Shown: positions 1-9,501 of the stretch, piece by piece
Layout of the letters: every line of letters starts with the position of its first letter
Position numbering within the stretch: the first letter of the stretch is position 1
From: Fischerella sp. CENA71
GTDB lineage: Bacteria > Cyanobacteriota > Cyanobacteriia > Cyanobacteriales > Nostocaceae
Length of the DNA stretch: 64,000 nt
Direction of reading: 5' to 3'
NCBI GenBank assembly: GCA_024239075.1
Contig: JANBVI010000027.1
Location: forward strand, 310,001-374,000
Made by a program: the position numbers and the translations under genes
The notes under the pieces: model-generated
The model's database searches: none
What the model was told of the DNA's origin: nothing
The model's input: the letters and a program-made list of their open reading frames with translations, nothing else

Positions 1-1323
1 AGGACGCTCGTTAGATAAATGTGCTGATTGTTCAGGAGTAAGGCAATTTTCAAAAATGTTGTCTTCTATAACTATATTTTGCAAATCACCAAAATAAACT
101 ACACATGGAGTATATGTATTATTTTTATAAATAGATTTTTGCCGATTCTTCTTGATGTGAATATTTTTTAAAATTCCCCAAATATTTATAGATATAACCG
201 ATTTTTCCTGAGCAATAATTTCATTAGAATAAAATTTTATATTGCGATTTTCTCCACTAGTAAATAGAGCATTTCCACAATCTACAAATTTATTATTTTC
301 TATAAATAAATTACTACTACCTCCAAAAGGACAAACACCAGCAGGGGAGTTAAAAAAAGCAGAATTAGTAATTTTAGTATTATGATTTTCTGGAAACTTA
401 CCTTGGGCTATCACTAAACCAGAAGCAATAGAGTCTTTAAAAATACATTTGTCGAAATAAAAATATTTGTTTGGTGAAAGTGGTGCGTTTTCTACCCAAG
501 CATTTGCCGTTTTTGAAAATTCACAGTGATTTACCGTTAGTTCTGCATCTAAGCTCAACATTGAAGCATTAGAACTGTGTAATTTACTATCTGATATAGT
601 AACTTTTCCAATCCAAATTCCACCAGCGTAAATTAATTCTCCTCTAAAATCATGTACGTAAACAGAGTCAATAGTGATGTTGTCTAAGGATTTATTAAAA
701 TCTAAAACAATTCCTTTATGACTAATGTCCCATCCATCACCTGTAGTTGGGTCAGCAGGGAAAACACGATTTCCTGTAAATCCATTTGTACCTCCACTTA
801 ATTCCAGATTTTTGATTGTAATGTTTTTCCTAGGTTGAGTAGTATCATCACTTCCTTTAATCAGGATACCCATACCCCGGACAACTTGTCCGTTAATAAC
901 AGACCAATCACCTCTACTTTGAAGAATAGTTTTCCCAATTCCATCACCTATAAGCGTAATATTGTCGTAATTTATAACAATTGAAGCTGGTATATCAGCA
1001 GTTAAGTTTGGAGGAGCAACTTGGTATATACCTTGAGGAATATAGATAGTTCCTCCTCCATTGTTGCCAACTGCATCAATAGCAGCTTGAATTACTGCTG
1101 TATTATTTGCAATAATCTTAGGATTATTGGTAATACCATTAACAAGCGATCCAAATTGTTTAACGTTTACAGCATATGTTGGTAAACTTTGGTTTTGTGC
1201 AATCTTTATATGTTTGTTTGGTATTGCCTGTGCTTTTTTTGATGATAAAAGAGCGAATAGAATAGGTAAGCTACTTGTTACAGAACACAAAATAACAGAC
1301 GTTAAAAAAGTTCTACGCTTCAT
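1..1323 (-). CDS. Secreted right-handed beta-helix protein (pectate-lyase-3 type), 3' end outside window
   Basis: The minus-strand frame opens at ATG 1323 and stays open for 441 codons to the window edge, so the C-terminus is missing. The N-terminus has a twin-arginine-like KRRTFL (residues 2-7), a hydrophobic stretch and an AQA cleavage site near residues 31-33, which suggests Tat export. Residues 50-100 show the entry region of pectate-lyase-3/GH28-like beta-helices (AVNVKQFG, NNTAVIQAAID, GGGTIYIPQG). The rest is rich in short Asn/Gly/Ile turns with N-x-I-x-I-x-N-x-x-F repeats, as in parallel beta-helix proteins. Family members are polysaccharide lyases, hydrolases or epimerases. Being the last visible gene of a minus-strand polysaccharide cluster, it may trim or modify the exported polymer (inference). 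Catalytic residues cannot be assigned from the visible part. Confidence 0.8.
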   Translation of the reverse strand, partial: MKRRTFLTSVILCSVTSSLPILFALLSSKKAQAIPNKHIKIAQNQSLPTYAVNVKQFGSLVNGITNNPKIIANNTAVIQAAIDAVGNNGGGTIYIPQGIYQVAPPNLTADIPASIVINYDNITLIGDGIGKTILQSRGDWSVINGQVVRGMGILIKGSDDTTQPRKNITIKNLELSGGTNGFTGNRVFPADPTTGDGWDISHKGIVLDFNKSLDNITIDSVYVHDFRGELIYAGGIWIGKVTISDSKLHSSNASMLSLDAELTVNHCEFSKTANAWVENAPLSPNKYFYFDKCIFKDSIASGLVIAQGKFPENHNTKITNSAFFNSPAGVCPFGGSSNLFIENNKFVDCGNALFTSGENRNIKFYSNEIIAQEKSVISINIWGILKNIHIKKNRQKSIYKNNTYTPCVVYFGDLQNIVIEDNIFENCLTPEQSAHLSNERP

Positions 1324-1360
1324 TTAAATCTATCCTACGTAGAGAATGTACGTATTTAAA

Positions 1361-2470
1361 TTAACTTATTGTTAACAAATCTTTAAGAGTTTGAGCGCGG
1401 ACTTGCCAGGTATGCTGGCGAGCAAATTCCAATTGTTTCAAACTTCTCCCGTAGGCTTCTGGCCTTTTAGATAAGGCTAAATAATTATGAATTTGAGCGA
1501 TCGCATCTTCTGGTGAATGAACAATGGTAATCCACTCAGGGTATAAACGACACTCTGGTATATCTGTACTGATCAGCGGACGACCACTGGCGATCCCATC
1601 CATAATTTTGGTGGGACAGGATGCTTGATTAAATCGGTTTTCGATAGAGTAAGGAATCCAATTTACTGCAAAAGACCAGTAGTATTTTGCTACCTGCTCA
1701 CTCGGAACTTCTGTAATATGCTGAACATTTGGTAATGCTAGCACTGCTTTACGAGTTAGCCGCCAGTCTACAATTTCTTCTTTGTCTAAACCACCAACAA
1801 AAACAAATTTGACTTCCGGACAAGCTTGTACTAGCTCATAAACTAATTTCCAATCCACACGCTCAGTTAAGTTACCAATGTAACCCACACTCATGGGTTC
1901 AGTAAGATTTTTTGGTTGAGGATTGAGGAACGAATCTACAAAGCCGTGTGGATAATGGTGAATACGGTCAGCCCTATGGGGATAAAGCTTACGCAAGGTA
2001 ATAAATTGAGAGTGAGAAGCACAAATAGTAATACTAGCCCTTTCAATTAATTCCTTTTCTTGTTCTTTGCGGTGAGGTTGAGAAAAAAGATAGTCATCGT
2101 AGTTGTAGTAAATTAATTTATCTTGCGGTACTTTGCGTACCCAAGGAGCAAGATAGGGATGGGAAGCTATTACCCAAGGATACTCACCTGAAACTCTTTC
2201 CAGTCGCCTACACCATTGTTGAATCAGTTGTTGTAAGTAAAATCGGAATAATCTTTCTAATTTCCCCGCATAGCCGGTAGGTAGTACATGCATTGACCTA
2301 GTTAGTAGAGAAGGGGTAGTTTGACTAGGCCAGCTAGGTTGGAGAAGACGATAAGTTTTCCAGTCATAAAAATCATTTACATGGGTAAGATGGTTTTGAG
2401 CTAGAGCTTCGGCCAAACCATAAGTCCAAGGATTGTTAGCAGATAAAAATAGAAAACTGAATTTTTCCAT
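1361..2470 (-). CDS. Glycosyltransferase, GT-B fold (GT1/GT4-like)
   Basis: This 369-residue protein starts at ATG 2470. The N-terminal half is a divergent Rossmann-like domain (FLFLSANNPW at the start). The C-terminal half has the GT-B donor-site pattern: VGYIGNLTERVDW opening the second domain, a VKFVFVGG strand, then CPTKIMDGIASGRPLIST, which resembles the nucleotide-sugar-binding loop of family 4 enzymes. The length fits a single-domain-pair glycosyltransferase. It lies 67 bp downstream of another GT-B enzyme and ahead of the secreted beta-helix gene, all on the same strand, so it very likely adds one sugar during repeat-unit assembly on the cytoplasmic face. Donor and acceptor cannot be read from sequence. 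Confidence 0.85.
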   Translation of the reverse strand: MEKFSFLFLSANNPWTYGLAEALAQNHLTHVNDFYDWKTYRLLQPSWPSQTTPSLLTRSMHVLPTGYAGKLERLFRFYLQQLIQQWCRRLERVSGEYPWVIASHPYLAPWVRKVPQDKLIYYNYDDYLFSQPHRKEQEKELIERASITICASHSQFITLRKLYPHRADRIHHYPHGFVDSFLNPQPKNLTEPMSVGYIGNLTERVDWKLVYELVQACPEVKFVFVGGLDKEEIVDWRLTRKAVLALPNVQHITEVPSEQVAKYYWSFAVNWIPYSIENRFNQASCPTKIMDGIASGRPLISTDIPECRLYPEWITIVHSPEDAIAQIHNYLALSKRPEAYGRSLKQLEFARQHTWQVRAQTLKDLLTIS

Positions 2471-2537
2471 AAATTTCCAAATACCTTGATTAGCCCAGGT
2501 AAATAGCCCTAACCCATAAAATTAACGTTAAATACTG

Positions 2538-3683
2538 CTAGCAACTTTGTGTCTGTTGTGCAAGACAGTCATGAAACATCTGCATGTAAGCTGGAGCCAA
2601 ACTTTTCCAACTAAAGCGTTCCCGTACGTACTCACGTCGTTGGATCATAAGTTCTGGTGATTGTGGTTGCCGTAAAATATTTGCGATCGCTTGAGCCATA
2701 GAACCTGGTTGAGAAAGATCAGCAAAAGTCCCTTGCTCTTTTAGTACATATCGCATCACAGGGTGGTCATTCACTACACAAGGTAAACCATGAATTAGTG
2801 CTTCCAAGTAGACTCGCCCAAAACCCTCCTGGAGGGATGCAAGCGTGAATAAATCAGCTGTTTTATAATATTCCCTGACCTGTTCGTAAGGTACAGAACG
2901 GGCTGTAAACCCATTTTCACCCAATTGATTGCGTGCTAGGTCGATGATTTCCTGACTATTTTCATCGATATGACCCAACATTACCAGATATGGTCTTGGC
3001 TCAGGTAAGGAAGCAATTTCCTTGACAGTGTAGTCCATGCGCTTGTGAATGGCGCTAATCCAGCCTACACTTAGAACAATTTGGCGATTTGCGGGTAAAC
3101 CAAGCTTTTCTCGTATCTGATAGCGTGCTTGCTGATCGTACAAAGGTAGTCCATCAGGAACATTAATTCCGTAGGGAACCAATGAGTGTTTTGACTCTGA
3201 TTCTCCTGCCTTTAAAGATATATCTCGGTAAAATGGCGCTACTTGATGTACGTGATCTGTTCTGGAAAACGGTGGTCCGCAAGGACCGCCATTGGAAAAT
3301 AATAATTTGTATGGTACTCCAATTTGCCGACGCCACCAATAGAGTTGGTAACCTAGATTAGAGTCACTGTAAAATATTATATCTGGTTTACCTTTCCTAA
3401 TATGAGCTACAAATGGAAGAAAAGAAGATAGTTGCTCAACTACATAGCTGTTGCGTCGGATGCACTTACCTAGAAAATTTGCAACATAACTATTCCGAGG
3501 GATATTCCATAGTCTATGTTCATAAGGTTTTTCAGGACCTGCACCTTTGAATAGTTCAATATGCAATCCTTCAGTCCCTTTTAGTCCATCAAAACATTCA
3601 CGAGCAAATGTTTCAATACCCCGGCTGATTATACCCACACCTGTGCAGGCTAAATATACCTTTATAGGTCTAATGTTTCGCAT
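2538..3683 (-). CDS. Glycosyltransferase family 4
   Basis: 381 residues from ATG 3683. The N-terminus shows the acceptor-side glycine loop (CTGVGIISRGIETFAREC). The second domain opens with ILSVGWISAIHKRMDYTVK and holds the family-4 donor motif E-x7-E as SLQEGFGRVYLEALIHGLP, followed by VVNDHP. These are the hallmarks of retaining GT4 enzymes that use UDP-, GDP- or ADP-sugars. The stop is followed 67 bp later by the next glycosyltransferase, and only 2 bp separate this start from the stop of the upstream FkbM methyltransferase, so co-transcription is likely. Role inferred: a sugar transfer step in the surface polysaccharide made by this locus. Confidence 0.9.
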   Translation of the reverse strand: MRNIRPIKVYLACTGVGIISRGIETFARECFDGLKGTEGLHIELFKGAGPEKPYEHRLWNIPRNSYVANFLGKCIRRNSYVVEQLSSFLPFVAHIRKGKPDIIFYSDSNLGYQLYWWRRQIGVPYKLLFSNGGPCGPPFSRTDHVHQVAPFYRDISLKAGESESKHSLVPYGINVPDGLPLYDQQARYQIREKLGLPANRQIVLSVGWISAIHKRMDYTVKEIASLPEPRPYLVMLGHIDENSQEIIDLARNQLGENGFTARSVPYEQVREYYKTADLFTLASLQEGFGRVYLEALIHGLPCVVNDHPVMRYVLKEQGTFADLSQPGSMAQAIANILRQPQSPELMIQRREYVRERFSWKSLAPAYMQMFHDCLAQQTQSC

Positions 3684-3685
3684 TT

Positions 3686-4477
3686 TTACCAGTTATCAGG
3701 ATTATTTTCAGGTATTGGTAAATATGGAGAATCACTTTTGATAAACAGTAAATCTGTTTGCCACAAAGCTTTATCTCTACGACGCGTTTGAGAACAAAAG
3801 TCAAGAAGACGAAACTTTTGTTCATCCATATAACGAATTACATCTGCAATTAATGGACAGCCAGCATTAACAGGAATTAGAGATGCTTCCATGAGAACGA
3901 AATCACAACTTTTTAAACAGGCTGTGGCTCCAGCAAGAACTTCTAATTCATATCCTTGAACATCAAGCTTTAAAAAATCAATTTTTTTCCAACCATAATT
4001 AGTTTCAACAATTTTATCCAAAGTTGTAGTTTTTTTGGTTACTTTATTTTTGGAAGCGTAAGTATTATTCTCTTCAAAAACTGAACTACCTGTTTCCATC
4101 TCTATAAAATGTACTTCCTTGTCTTCGAAAGCACCAAGTAATGCAGTTTCTAAGAAAACATCATATTTGTAATTTTTACAAACAAATTCCAGTATTTCCT
4201 TCTTACTTTCTTGGGGTTCAACCATCAAGACTTTTGCCGCCGGAAATACTTTTTTTACCATTCGAGTCCAATCACCGTGGTAAGCACCGATATCAATAAT
4301 TTTTTCAGGGCAATATCCCCACTCACTTAAATATTTAAGTGACAAATAGATGCTAGGAAATAATTCAGATTCCACTTCTCCAAAAGCAATATCTAAACGA
4401 GAAATCTGCTTACGTACAGACTTAGGTATTACTCTTCTAGTTCGACTGACAATTTCTCTTATAACTCTCTTGTTCAT
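3686..4477 (-). CDS. FkbM-family SAM-dependent methyltransferase
   Basis: 263 residues from the ATG at 4477. A second ATG two codons upstream (4483) lies directly against AAAGGG; that AAAGGG is correctly spaced for the 4477 start, so I prefer 4477. The class I SAM-binding signature is visible: IIDIGAYHGDW (motif I) and VLMVEPQ (acidic residue after strand 2), then the FkbM-specific FLKLDVQGYELEVLAGA and a late strand FVLMEASLIP. Family members O-methylate sugars, polyketides and other small molecules. Placed between glycosyltransferases, with 2 bp to the next gene, it most likely methylates a sugar hydroxyl in the polymer or in a precursor (inference). Confidence 0.9.
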   Translation of the reverse strand: MNKRVIREIVSRTRRVIPKSVRKQISRLDIAFGEVESELFPSIYLSLKYLSEWGYCPEKIIDIGAYHGDWTRMVKKVFPAAKVLMVEPQESKKEILEFVCKNYKYDVFLETALLGAFEDKEVHFIEMETGSSVFEENNTYASKNKVTKKTTTLDKIVETNYGWKKIDFLKLDVQGYELEVLAGATACLKSCDFVLMEASLIPVNAGCPLIADVIRYMDEQKFRLLDFCSQTRRRDKALWQTDLLFIKSDSPYLPIPENNPDNW

Positions 4478-4532
4478 CGGCATCCCTTTATGTATTTACC
4501 TAATTCCCTCAATTGAATACCAACAAAAAATA

Positions 4533-5492
4533 CTATTGTATTTGACACAATTCCTTGATAAGTAGCTGATTGATTTCTATTGGAATAGATTGGGGTTGGG
4601 CATCATCGGGAAAAGATGGACGAGTTTTATCCAAAATAGGTAGCAGGAAAGCATGAACTAGACGTTGTATCAAGCGGATATGGGGTGGTCTTAAATGGTT
4701 AGTAAATTTGTATTCTGGTAAGTTTGTTCCTGATTCCCAATATTGCAGCTTGGGTTCATTATTAGGTGTAATAAATTTGCGCCAGTCAGCTTGTGACCAG
4801 TGATGTTGTTCTGGCTGTGTCCAGTTTTTTCGGTTGATTTCATCAGCCATCATTATTGCCCGCAAAGTACACCGACGGTTTAGCTGAATTGGATCACGAT
4901 TTGGATAGTGGCGAATTGGTAGCCGTTCTTTAGCTAAAAAGCCAGCATTAATGGGAAAAGAGCAGGTAATGGGCCATTGCATCGTGCTGCGATACCGACA
5001 TAATCGAGGTTCACTGTAATAACTAGGAATGAAATAACGACGACGCTCTGCAATGGGCCGTTTCCGATCTGCGAGGGTTTCTTCACCACGTTCCCATGCT
5101 TCCATCTCTGATTGTGTGAGTTGAAAATCATAGTATTGGTGATACACAATTGTTTCATGTTTTCGTAGACGGGTTTTCACAAATTCCGGTGGCAGAATGT
5201 GGTGAAATTCATCCGCATCCACTCGCAAAAACCAATCTCCATCTTGCATAAATTGGCGGGCAAAATTAAACATATACCCACGGAGCCTAGTTTCAGCAAA
5301 GTAAACAGGCTGTTTACGAATGGGTATTACCCGCTTGTCTTTGGAGGCAACATCCAACACAATTTCCCATGTGTCATCCACACTACCAGTATCGAAGATA
5401 TATATAGCATCAGCCCATGTCAAAAGATGTTCTAGACACTGTTTAATAATATCCCCTTCATCTCGAACGGGAAGTAAAGTATGAAATTTCAT
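4533..5492 (-). CDS. Glycosyltransferase family 2
   Basis: 319 residues from ATG 5492. It opens with LLPVRDEGDIIKQCLEHLL and IYIFDTGSVDDTW, the nucleotide-binding beginning of GT-A family 2 enzymes (canonical VRNE...DxSTDxT). FLRVDADEFH around residues 89-98 supplies the metal-binding DxD. The C-terminal half is Arg/Trp rich and lacks membrane spans, so it is a soluble inverting transferase rather than a processive synthase. It lies in the minus-strand polysaccharide cluster, 46 bp after the preceding GT2 gene and 55 bp before the FkbM gene. Its acceptor is unknown. Confidence 0.88.
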   Translation of the reverse strand: MKFHTLLPVRDEGDIIKQCLEHLLTWADAIYIFDTGSVDDTWEIVLDVASKDKRVIPIRKQPVYFAETRLRGYMFNFARQFMQDGDWFLRVDADEFHHILPPEFVKTRLRKHETIVYHQYYDFQLTQSEMEAWERGEETLADRKRPIAERRRYFIPSYYSEPRLCRYRSTMQWPITCSFPINAGFLAKERLPIRHYPNRDPIQLNRRCTLRAIMMADEINRKNWTQPEQHHWSQADWRKFITPNNEPKLQYWESGTNLPEYKFTNHLRPPHIRLIQRLVHAFLLPILDKTRPSFPDDAQPQSIPIEINQLLIKELCQIQ

Positions 5493-5538
5493 AGTTTTTT
5501 ATTTAGTTATTAAGTTTTACTCTAATAAGCTAAAGTTT

Positions 5539-6435
5539 TTAATCTTGCCAGTCTATTATTATAGGTTTTTTACGAAGGTTAAAATATTTTTCTAAAGCTT
5601 TGTTTGGTAGAGGTTTACGATATTTTCTATAAAACCAAATTTGATTGGGAATTGAAACTAGTCCCAGTATAATTCCTGAATATCGCTGCATTTTTATAGA
5701 ATAAATTACTCTGTTAAACACTTGCAAAATTGCTAGTCCCCACATACTAAATGGGTAACGTACATATGCTAGTAAAGCAATATTTGCAATGTTGGCAGCA
5801 TTAATTTTAGTATTTTTATGATGTTGGTGAGCGGTATCATGGTATACTCTCAACCAATCTGTTTGTAATATTTTTCGATCTTGGGCGTGCAGTTGTATGG
5901 CAATATCTACTTCTTCAGCTCCGTAAGCCCATTGTAATTGCATGTAACCATCAGTTTTCAAAAAATCAGTTTTTTTGTATGCACAACCACAACCTTCAAA
6001 CGTAGCAACCCAACGTGTAGATTGAGTGTCATATCCAATGGATTGGTTTTGGTAATAAATTGCTGAAGCTACTACAGAAGTATCGGGATACACTTGGAAG
6101 ATATGTAAAAGACGAGCAAAGTAATCTTTGTCAAGAGGGTAAGAATCATCATCAAAGCTAGCTATAATTTCGTTTTGAGCTGCTTTTATGAGTAAATTTC
6201 TCCCACCACCAGGGCCAATATTAACCTGACTCTTAAAAATTTTAACATCACTAAAATGCTTATTAAGCGCTTGCTCACTTTGCTCATCGTTGCCATCAAT
6301 GTGAACAATAATTTCATTTGGTAGGGGATCACAGTCTAAGATTTTCTGTATTGTTGTGAGCAACATTTCTGCACGATTATATGTTGGAATCACAACAGAT
6401 ATTGGACATACTTTAGTATTGATGGAGTCGAACAT
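5539..6435 (-). CDS. Glycosyltransferase family 2
   Basis: 298 residues from ATG 6435. The GT2 start VVIPTYNRAEMLLTTIQKIL, the second strand IIVHIDGNDEQ, and the metal-binding IIASFDDDSYPLD are all in place. A WAYGAEEVDIAIQLHA segment fits the catalytic-base region (canonical GxxEDxDL). A weakly hydrophobic C-terminal stretch (around residues 215-265, rich in Ile/Leu/Tyr) may hold the enzyme at the membrane. Soluble or peripheral enzymes of this kind add single sugars to lipid-linked precursors. The gene is more AT rich than the 9.8-24 kb part of the cluster by eye, as is its 783-residue neighbour. Confidence 0.88.
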   Translation of the reverse strand: MFDSINTKVCPISVVIPTYNRAEMLLTTIQKILDCDPLPNEIIVHIDGNDEQSEQALNKHFSDVKIFKSQVNIGPGGGRNLLIKAAQNEIIASFDDDSYPLDKDYFARLLHIFQVYPDTSVVASAIYYQNQSIGYDTQSTRWVATFEGCGCAYKKTDFLKTDGYMQLQWAYGAEEVDIAIQLHAQDRKILQTDWLRVYHDTAHQHHKNTKINAANIANIALLAYVRYPFSMWGLAILQVFNRVIYSIKMQRYSGIILGLVSIPNQIWFYRKYRKPLPNKALEKYFNLRKKPIIIDWQD

Positions 6436-6504
6436 ATTTATAAAGTATTACTCAAGAAGTATGAGTTAACATTACATACTTTCTAATATTTAGATGACAG
6501 AATG

Positions 6505-8856
6505 CTAATTATTTACTTTTTTGAAAATTGCATATCCATTACGGAGAGAAGGATTATGAGCAACTAGGACATAGTTTGGAGTTAAGAGTAGCTTCTGGTA
6601 ATTGTTGTAGTTTTCAAAGGTACTAATATCATCAAGTATCACAAATTTTGCTTCACACATTGAAGATAATTCAGCGCTGATAGTTAATTCCGAACTGTCA
6701 ATTACCATAACATCAAAATGATGTATTTGGTTGGATTTTTGAATTTTGTTGATAACCAAATCTAAAATATGTGATACATTTTTATCTAAAATCGATGAGA
6801 TATCATAGCATTTGACATAAAAATCATTAGTATAGCGTGTTTGCAATTTAACGAATTTAGGTGTTGAAAAGTTGATACAGATTGCTATTGGCTTGTTTTG
6901 ATTTTTCTGAATACCTGTTAGAAATGCCTCGGTGCTTCCCTCGTTTGCAGAAGCTCCAATTAATATCGCTGTTTTAACATCTTCTTCACTTAGCAATTTT
7001 TGAATTTTATGGAATAATTCATCATTCTTTCTAACTGATAAATTATAAGGTAGAAAATACCCACTTTTATTTTCTAAAGCATGTAATATTTTAAGACTTG
7101 GTAGTAGTATTTTAAAATATATCAACCTTCTGAGCTTGATAATGTAATCGGGTCGTAATCTATGTTGTCCTTGAAAAACACTTGATAGTATTGTAGATAA
7201 TTTAATAACAAAATGATTTTGATATTTAATTAATAATTCTGTTGTTAAGTCACAACGATTGTTTTGATCTTTATTTAAAGATTGAGGTTCTGATTGGAAT
7301 ATCTGGCTCAATTTTTCTGAAAATTGAGTTTGTTGACATTCTTTAAGCATAATACAGAGATGATTAATCCATTCATTTAAGTTACGATTAGGCAGTTGAT
7401 GAATACTATAGCGATACCGAGATTTGTCACTGCAAGGTAAAGTAAATTCATCTCTATTACTAAGAATATTGATAACCCAACGAATACGATCTAGTTCAGG
7501 GTGACTAAGTGATGGAAATTGCTTAGCACGATTGATAGCTTCATTTAATTTTCCTTGACACAGAAGGGAAATAATAAAATAAGCCCACTCTACTGGTTCG
7601 GGATCTAATGCTTTGTATTCCTCAAGTGTATATTTAATTAGTTGAACAAGCCAATAGTGTGCTGCTACGGCATCACCTTTGTAAAGCTTGCAAATTGCTA
7701 ATCTAAGTTTTGGCTCAGGCATGCATGTATAGTTTAAGCAGCGCAGATAAAAATTTTCAGCTTCTTCGTATTTACCGACCCAAAGTTGTTCATCTCCTTG
7801 ACGTAGAAGCTCTACACTTAATCCATTGCAGATGATATGTGAATTTTTAATTCCAGAAGATGTTTCTACAATGGTAAGTGGCTCAAAAGGACTTCTCTGA
7901 ACAATATTTTGATTAGGCTTAAGGTTTTTATAAAGATTAAACCATTGAAAGATTTGATCTCGTTGTTTTAAGGTGTGTCTAGAGTGAACAAGTTGATACC
8001 CTGTATTAGTAATTCTTTCCAATACATCGAGATTGTGGAATAGGTAGTCAAGCTTATCGAGTAAATTATGTTCATCAATAAAGACACAGTTGTCCATATC
8101 AACAAAGCCCGCAGCTTCAAGGGCTGAACTTTTTTCTGTAAGGAGACAGGACTTAGATGCTGGTATCTCAAAATGTTTACGAACAATCTCTTTTACTACT
8201 GAACCACATGTTGGTACACACCAAGAAGCATTTATCGTGCGGGCATACTGCTCACCAAATATCATTCGTGAGGTTGAACGCTTGTCATATCCAGCATGGG
8301 GGCAAATTAGTGAGGGATAATATTGAGCAATTATCTTGTAGATTCGTTGCCTCCAAGGATACTCAGCACCAGTAGCTCCAGTTAAAAGTAATGGAATAAT
8401 TTTGGGTTGATTATAGTCTCGATACATGTCAGCATCTATAAAATTTGGCCAGACAAATAAATTGTCGGCAATCTCTGGAGTGTATTCAGCTGTAGTAGTA
8501 CAAATAGAAAAGAATGTTTCTATACCCCAATGCTCCATATCAGAAAGAAAACCTGGACGACAATCACACCATGAGTCTCCGTTATGAAAACCTAGTTTAG
8601 GTATTTGTGGGTAAGCAAAAGTGTTTTTAATATTTATTCGTTCAGCAATATATTTAACACCACTTTCAAACAGTGTTAGATCTGGTTGGTATTGATCGCA
8701 AATTTGCTGATAATCACAATCATCATTAACTACTATTACTTCAAAGAACTCTGATAAGCATTTAACGTGAAGTTGCATATGTAACTTCATGAAGTCTGGT
8801 GCTCTTTTATACCTCCATTTAAAAAACACAAGCCTTGGCTTTGTACTGTTTTCCAT
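6505..8856 (-). CDS. Multidomain CgeB-like glycosyltransferase with repeat region and methyltransferase-like C-terminus
   Basis: 783 residues from ATG 8856, with AAAGGG six bases upstream. Residues 1-330 look like a CgeB/Glyco_trans_1_2 transferase: VFFKWRYKRAPDF at the start, a central FVWPNFIDADMYRDY, and the donor-side SSALEAAGFVDMDNCVFIDE followed by a helical HNLLDKLDYLFHN tail. Residues 355-530 are helical and carry a tetratricopeptide-like feel (EEAENFYLRCLNY, CMPEPKLRLAICKLYKGD). Residues 620-783 contain ILIGASANEGSTEAFLTGI, close to the motif I of class I SAM methyltransferases (IGASxGEGST), and a later DVMVIDSSEL strand. The three-part layout is inferred from these motifs; only the transferase part is reasonably certain. 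It is the first gene of the 8.9-1 kb run and probably builds or decorates the polysaccharide. Confidence 0.75.
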   Translation of the reverse strand: MENSTKPRLVFFKWRYKRAPDFMKLHMQLHVKCLSEFFEVIVVNDDCDYQQICDQYQPDLTLFESGVKYIAERINIKNTFAYPQIPKLGFHNGDSWCDCRPGFLSDMEHWGIETFFSICTTTAEYTPEIADNLFVWPNFIDADMYRDYNQPKIIPLLLTGATGAEYPWRQRIYKIIAQYYPSLICPHAGYDKRSTSRMIFGEQYARTINASWCVPTCGSVVKEIVRKHFEIPASKSCLLTEKSSALEAAGFVDMDNCVFIDEHNLLDKLDYLFHNLDVLERITNTGYQLVHSRHTLKQRDQIFQWFNLYKNLKPNQNIVQRSPFEPLTIVETSSGIKNSHIICNGLSVELLRQGDEQLWVGKYEEAENFYLRCLNYTCMPEPKLRLAICKLYKGDAVAAHYWLVQLIKYTLEEYKALDPEPVEWAYFIISLLCQGKLNEAINRAKQFPSLSHPELDRIRWVINILSNRDEFTLPCSDKSRYRYSIHQLPNRNLNEWINHLCIMLKECQQTQFSEKLSQIFQSEPQSLNKDQNNRCDLTTELLIKYQNHFVIKLSTILSSVFQGQHRLRPDYIIKLRRLIYFKILLPSLKILHALENKSGYFLPYNLSVRKNDELFHKIQKLLSEEDVKTAILIGASANEGSTEAFLTGIQKNQNKPIAICINFSTPKFVKLQTRYTNDFYVKCYDISSILDKNVSHILDLVINKIQKSNQIHHFDVMVIDSSELTISAELSSMCEAKFVILDDISTFENYNNYQKLLLTPNYVLVAHNPSLRNGYAIFKKVNN

Positions 8857-9084
8857 TGCATCCCTTTCCTAATCTCTACAAATATTCTTTAAAACTAGAT
8901 TAAAACGTGACAAAATCTTTTTATAATGTTCTATTCCGTTTATTTTCTAAGTCTGTAATTTAATGGAATAGTGGTAAAACAAACGCTTTTTCTTGCACCT
9001 GTTAACTTTTAGTGAAGTTATCGAATTTTCCTTAATACCACTACTAGCAATCAATATATCTTCTGAGCATTTCATTCCTCATAA

Positions 9085-9120
9085 TAAAAAAAAATATCGC
9101 TCTCCACAAAGAAAAGCGAT
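9085..9120 (-). terminator. Rho-independent terminator after the 9148-9501 gene
   Basis: Read on the minus strand, a 6-bp stem ATCGCT/AGCGAT (9115-9120 with 9096-9101) with a 13-base loop runs into a nine-T tract (9086-9094). It sits 28 bp after the stop of the small hypothetical gene. The stem is short but the T run is strong. Confidence 0.55.
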
Positions 9121-9147
9121 CGCACTATTCATACCTTTAATCTTCTA

Positions 9148-9501
9148 TTATTCAACAGGGGCTACACTTACTCGTCGCCGTCGTTCTTTACGTCTAGTCC
9201 CCCCTGCCATTTCATACTCATTGCTATCTTTGCCAAACTTGGATGCAATGCCATTCATCATACGCTCTGAGAGACTTGATAGATTCTGCTCTGCCTCCAA
9301 AACTTCACGATAGGCCTGATCAACCTTTGATAATATGGCGTTGTAAATCTTAAGTTTTTCCCTAGTATTCTCAACAGAATTTGTAAATTCTTGCATGGAT
9401 AGACCATTGCCTAAGTCCAACCCCTCATCAATAGACATGAAACCGGCAATCCGGCGGTCTGCTTTTTCCAAAATTACTGAACTTCGCTTACGTCTGCTCA
9501 T
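9148..9501 (-). CDS. Small conserved-type hypothetical protein
   Basis: 117 residues from ATG 9501; I do not recognise the family. The N-terminus is basic (SRRKRSS), the middle (about residues 35-85) is strongly helical with heptad-like spacing (FTNSVENTREKLKIYNAILSK then VDQAYREVLEAEQNL), and the C-terminus ends in a basic patch (TRRKERRRR). No signal peptide or membrane span is present. The shape suggests a small soluble coiled-coil protein, possibly nucleic-acid or membrane-surface binding because of the basic tails, but this is a guess. It stands alone between the two halves of the polysaccharide cluster, with its own terminator. Confidence 0.6.
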   Translation of the reverse strand: MSRRKRSSVILEKADRRIAGFMSIDEGLDLGNGLSMQEFTNSVENTREKLKIYNAILSKVDQAYREVLEAEQNLSSLSERMMNGIASKFGKDSNEYEMAGGTRRKERRRRVSVAPVE

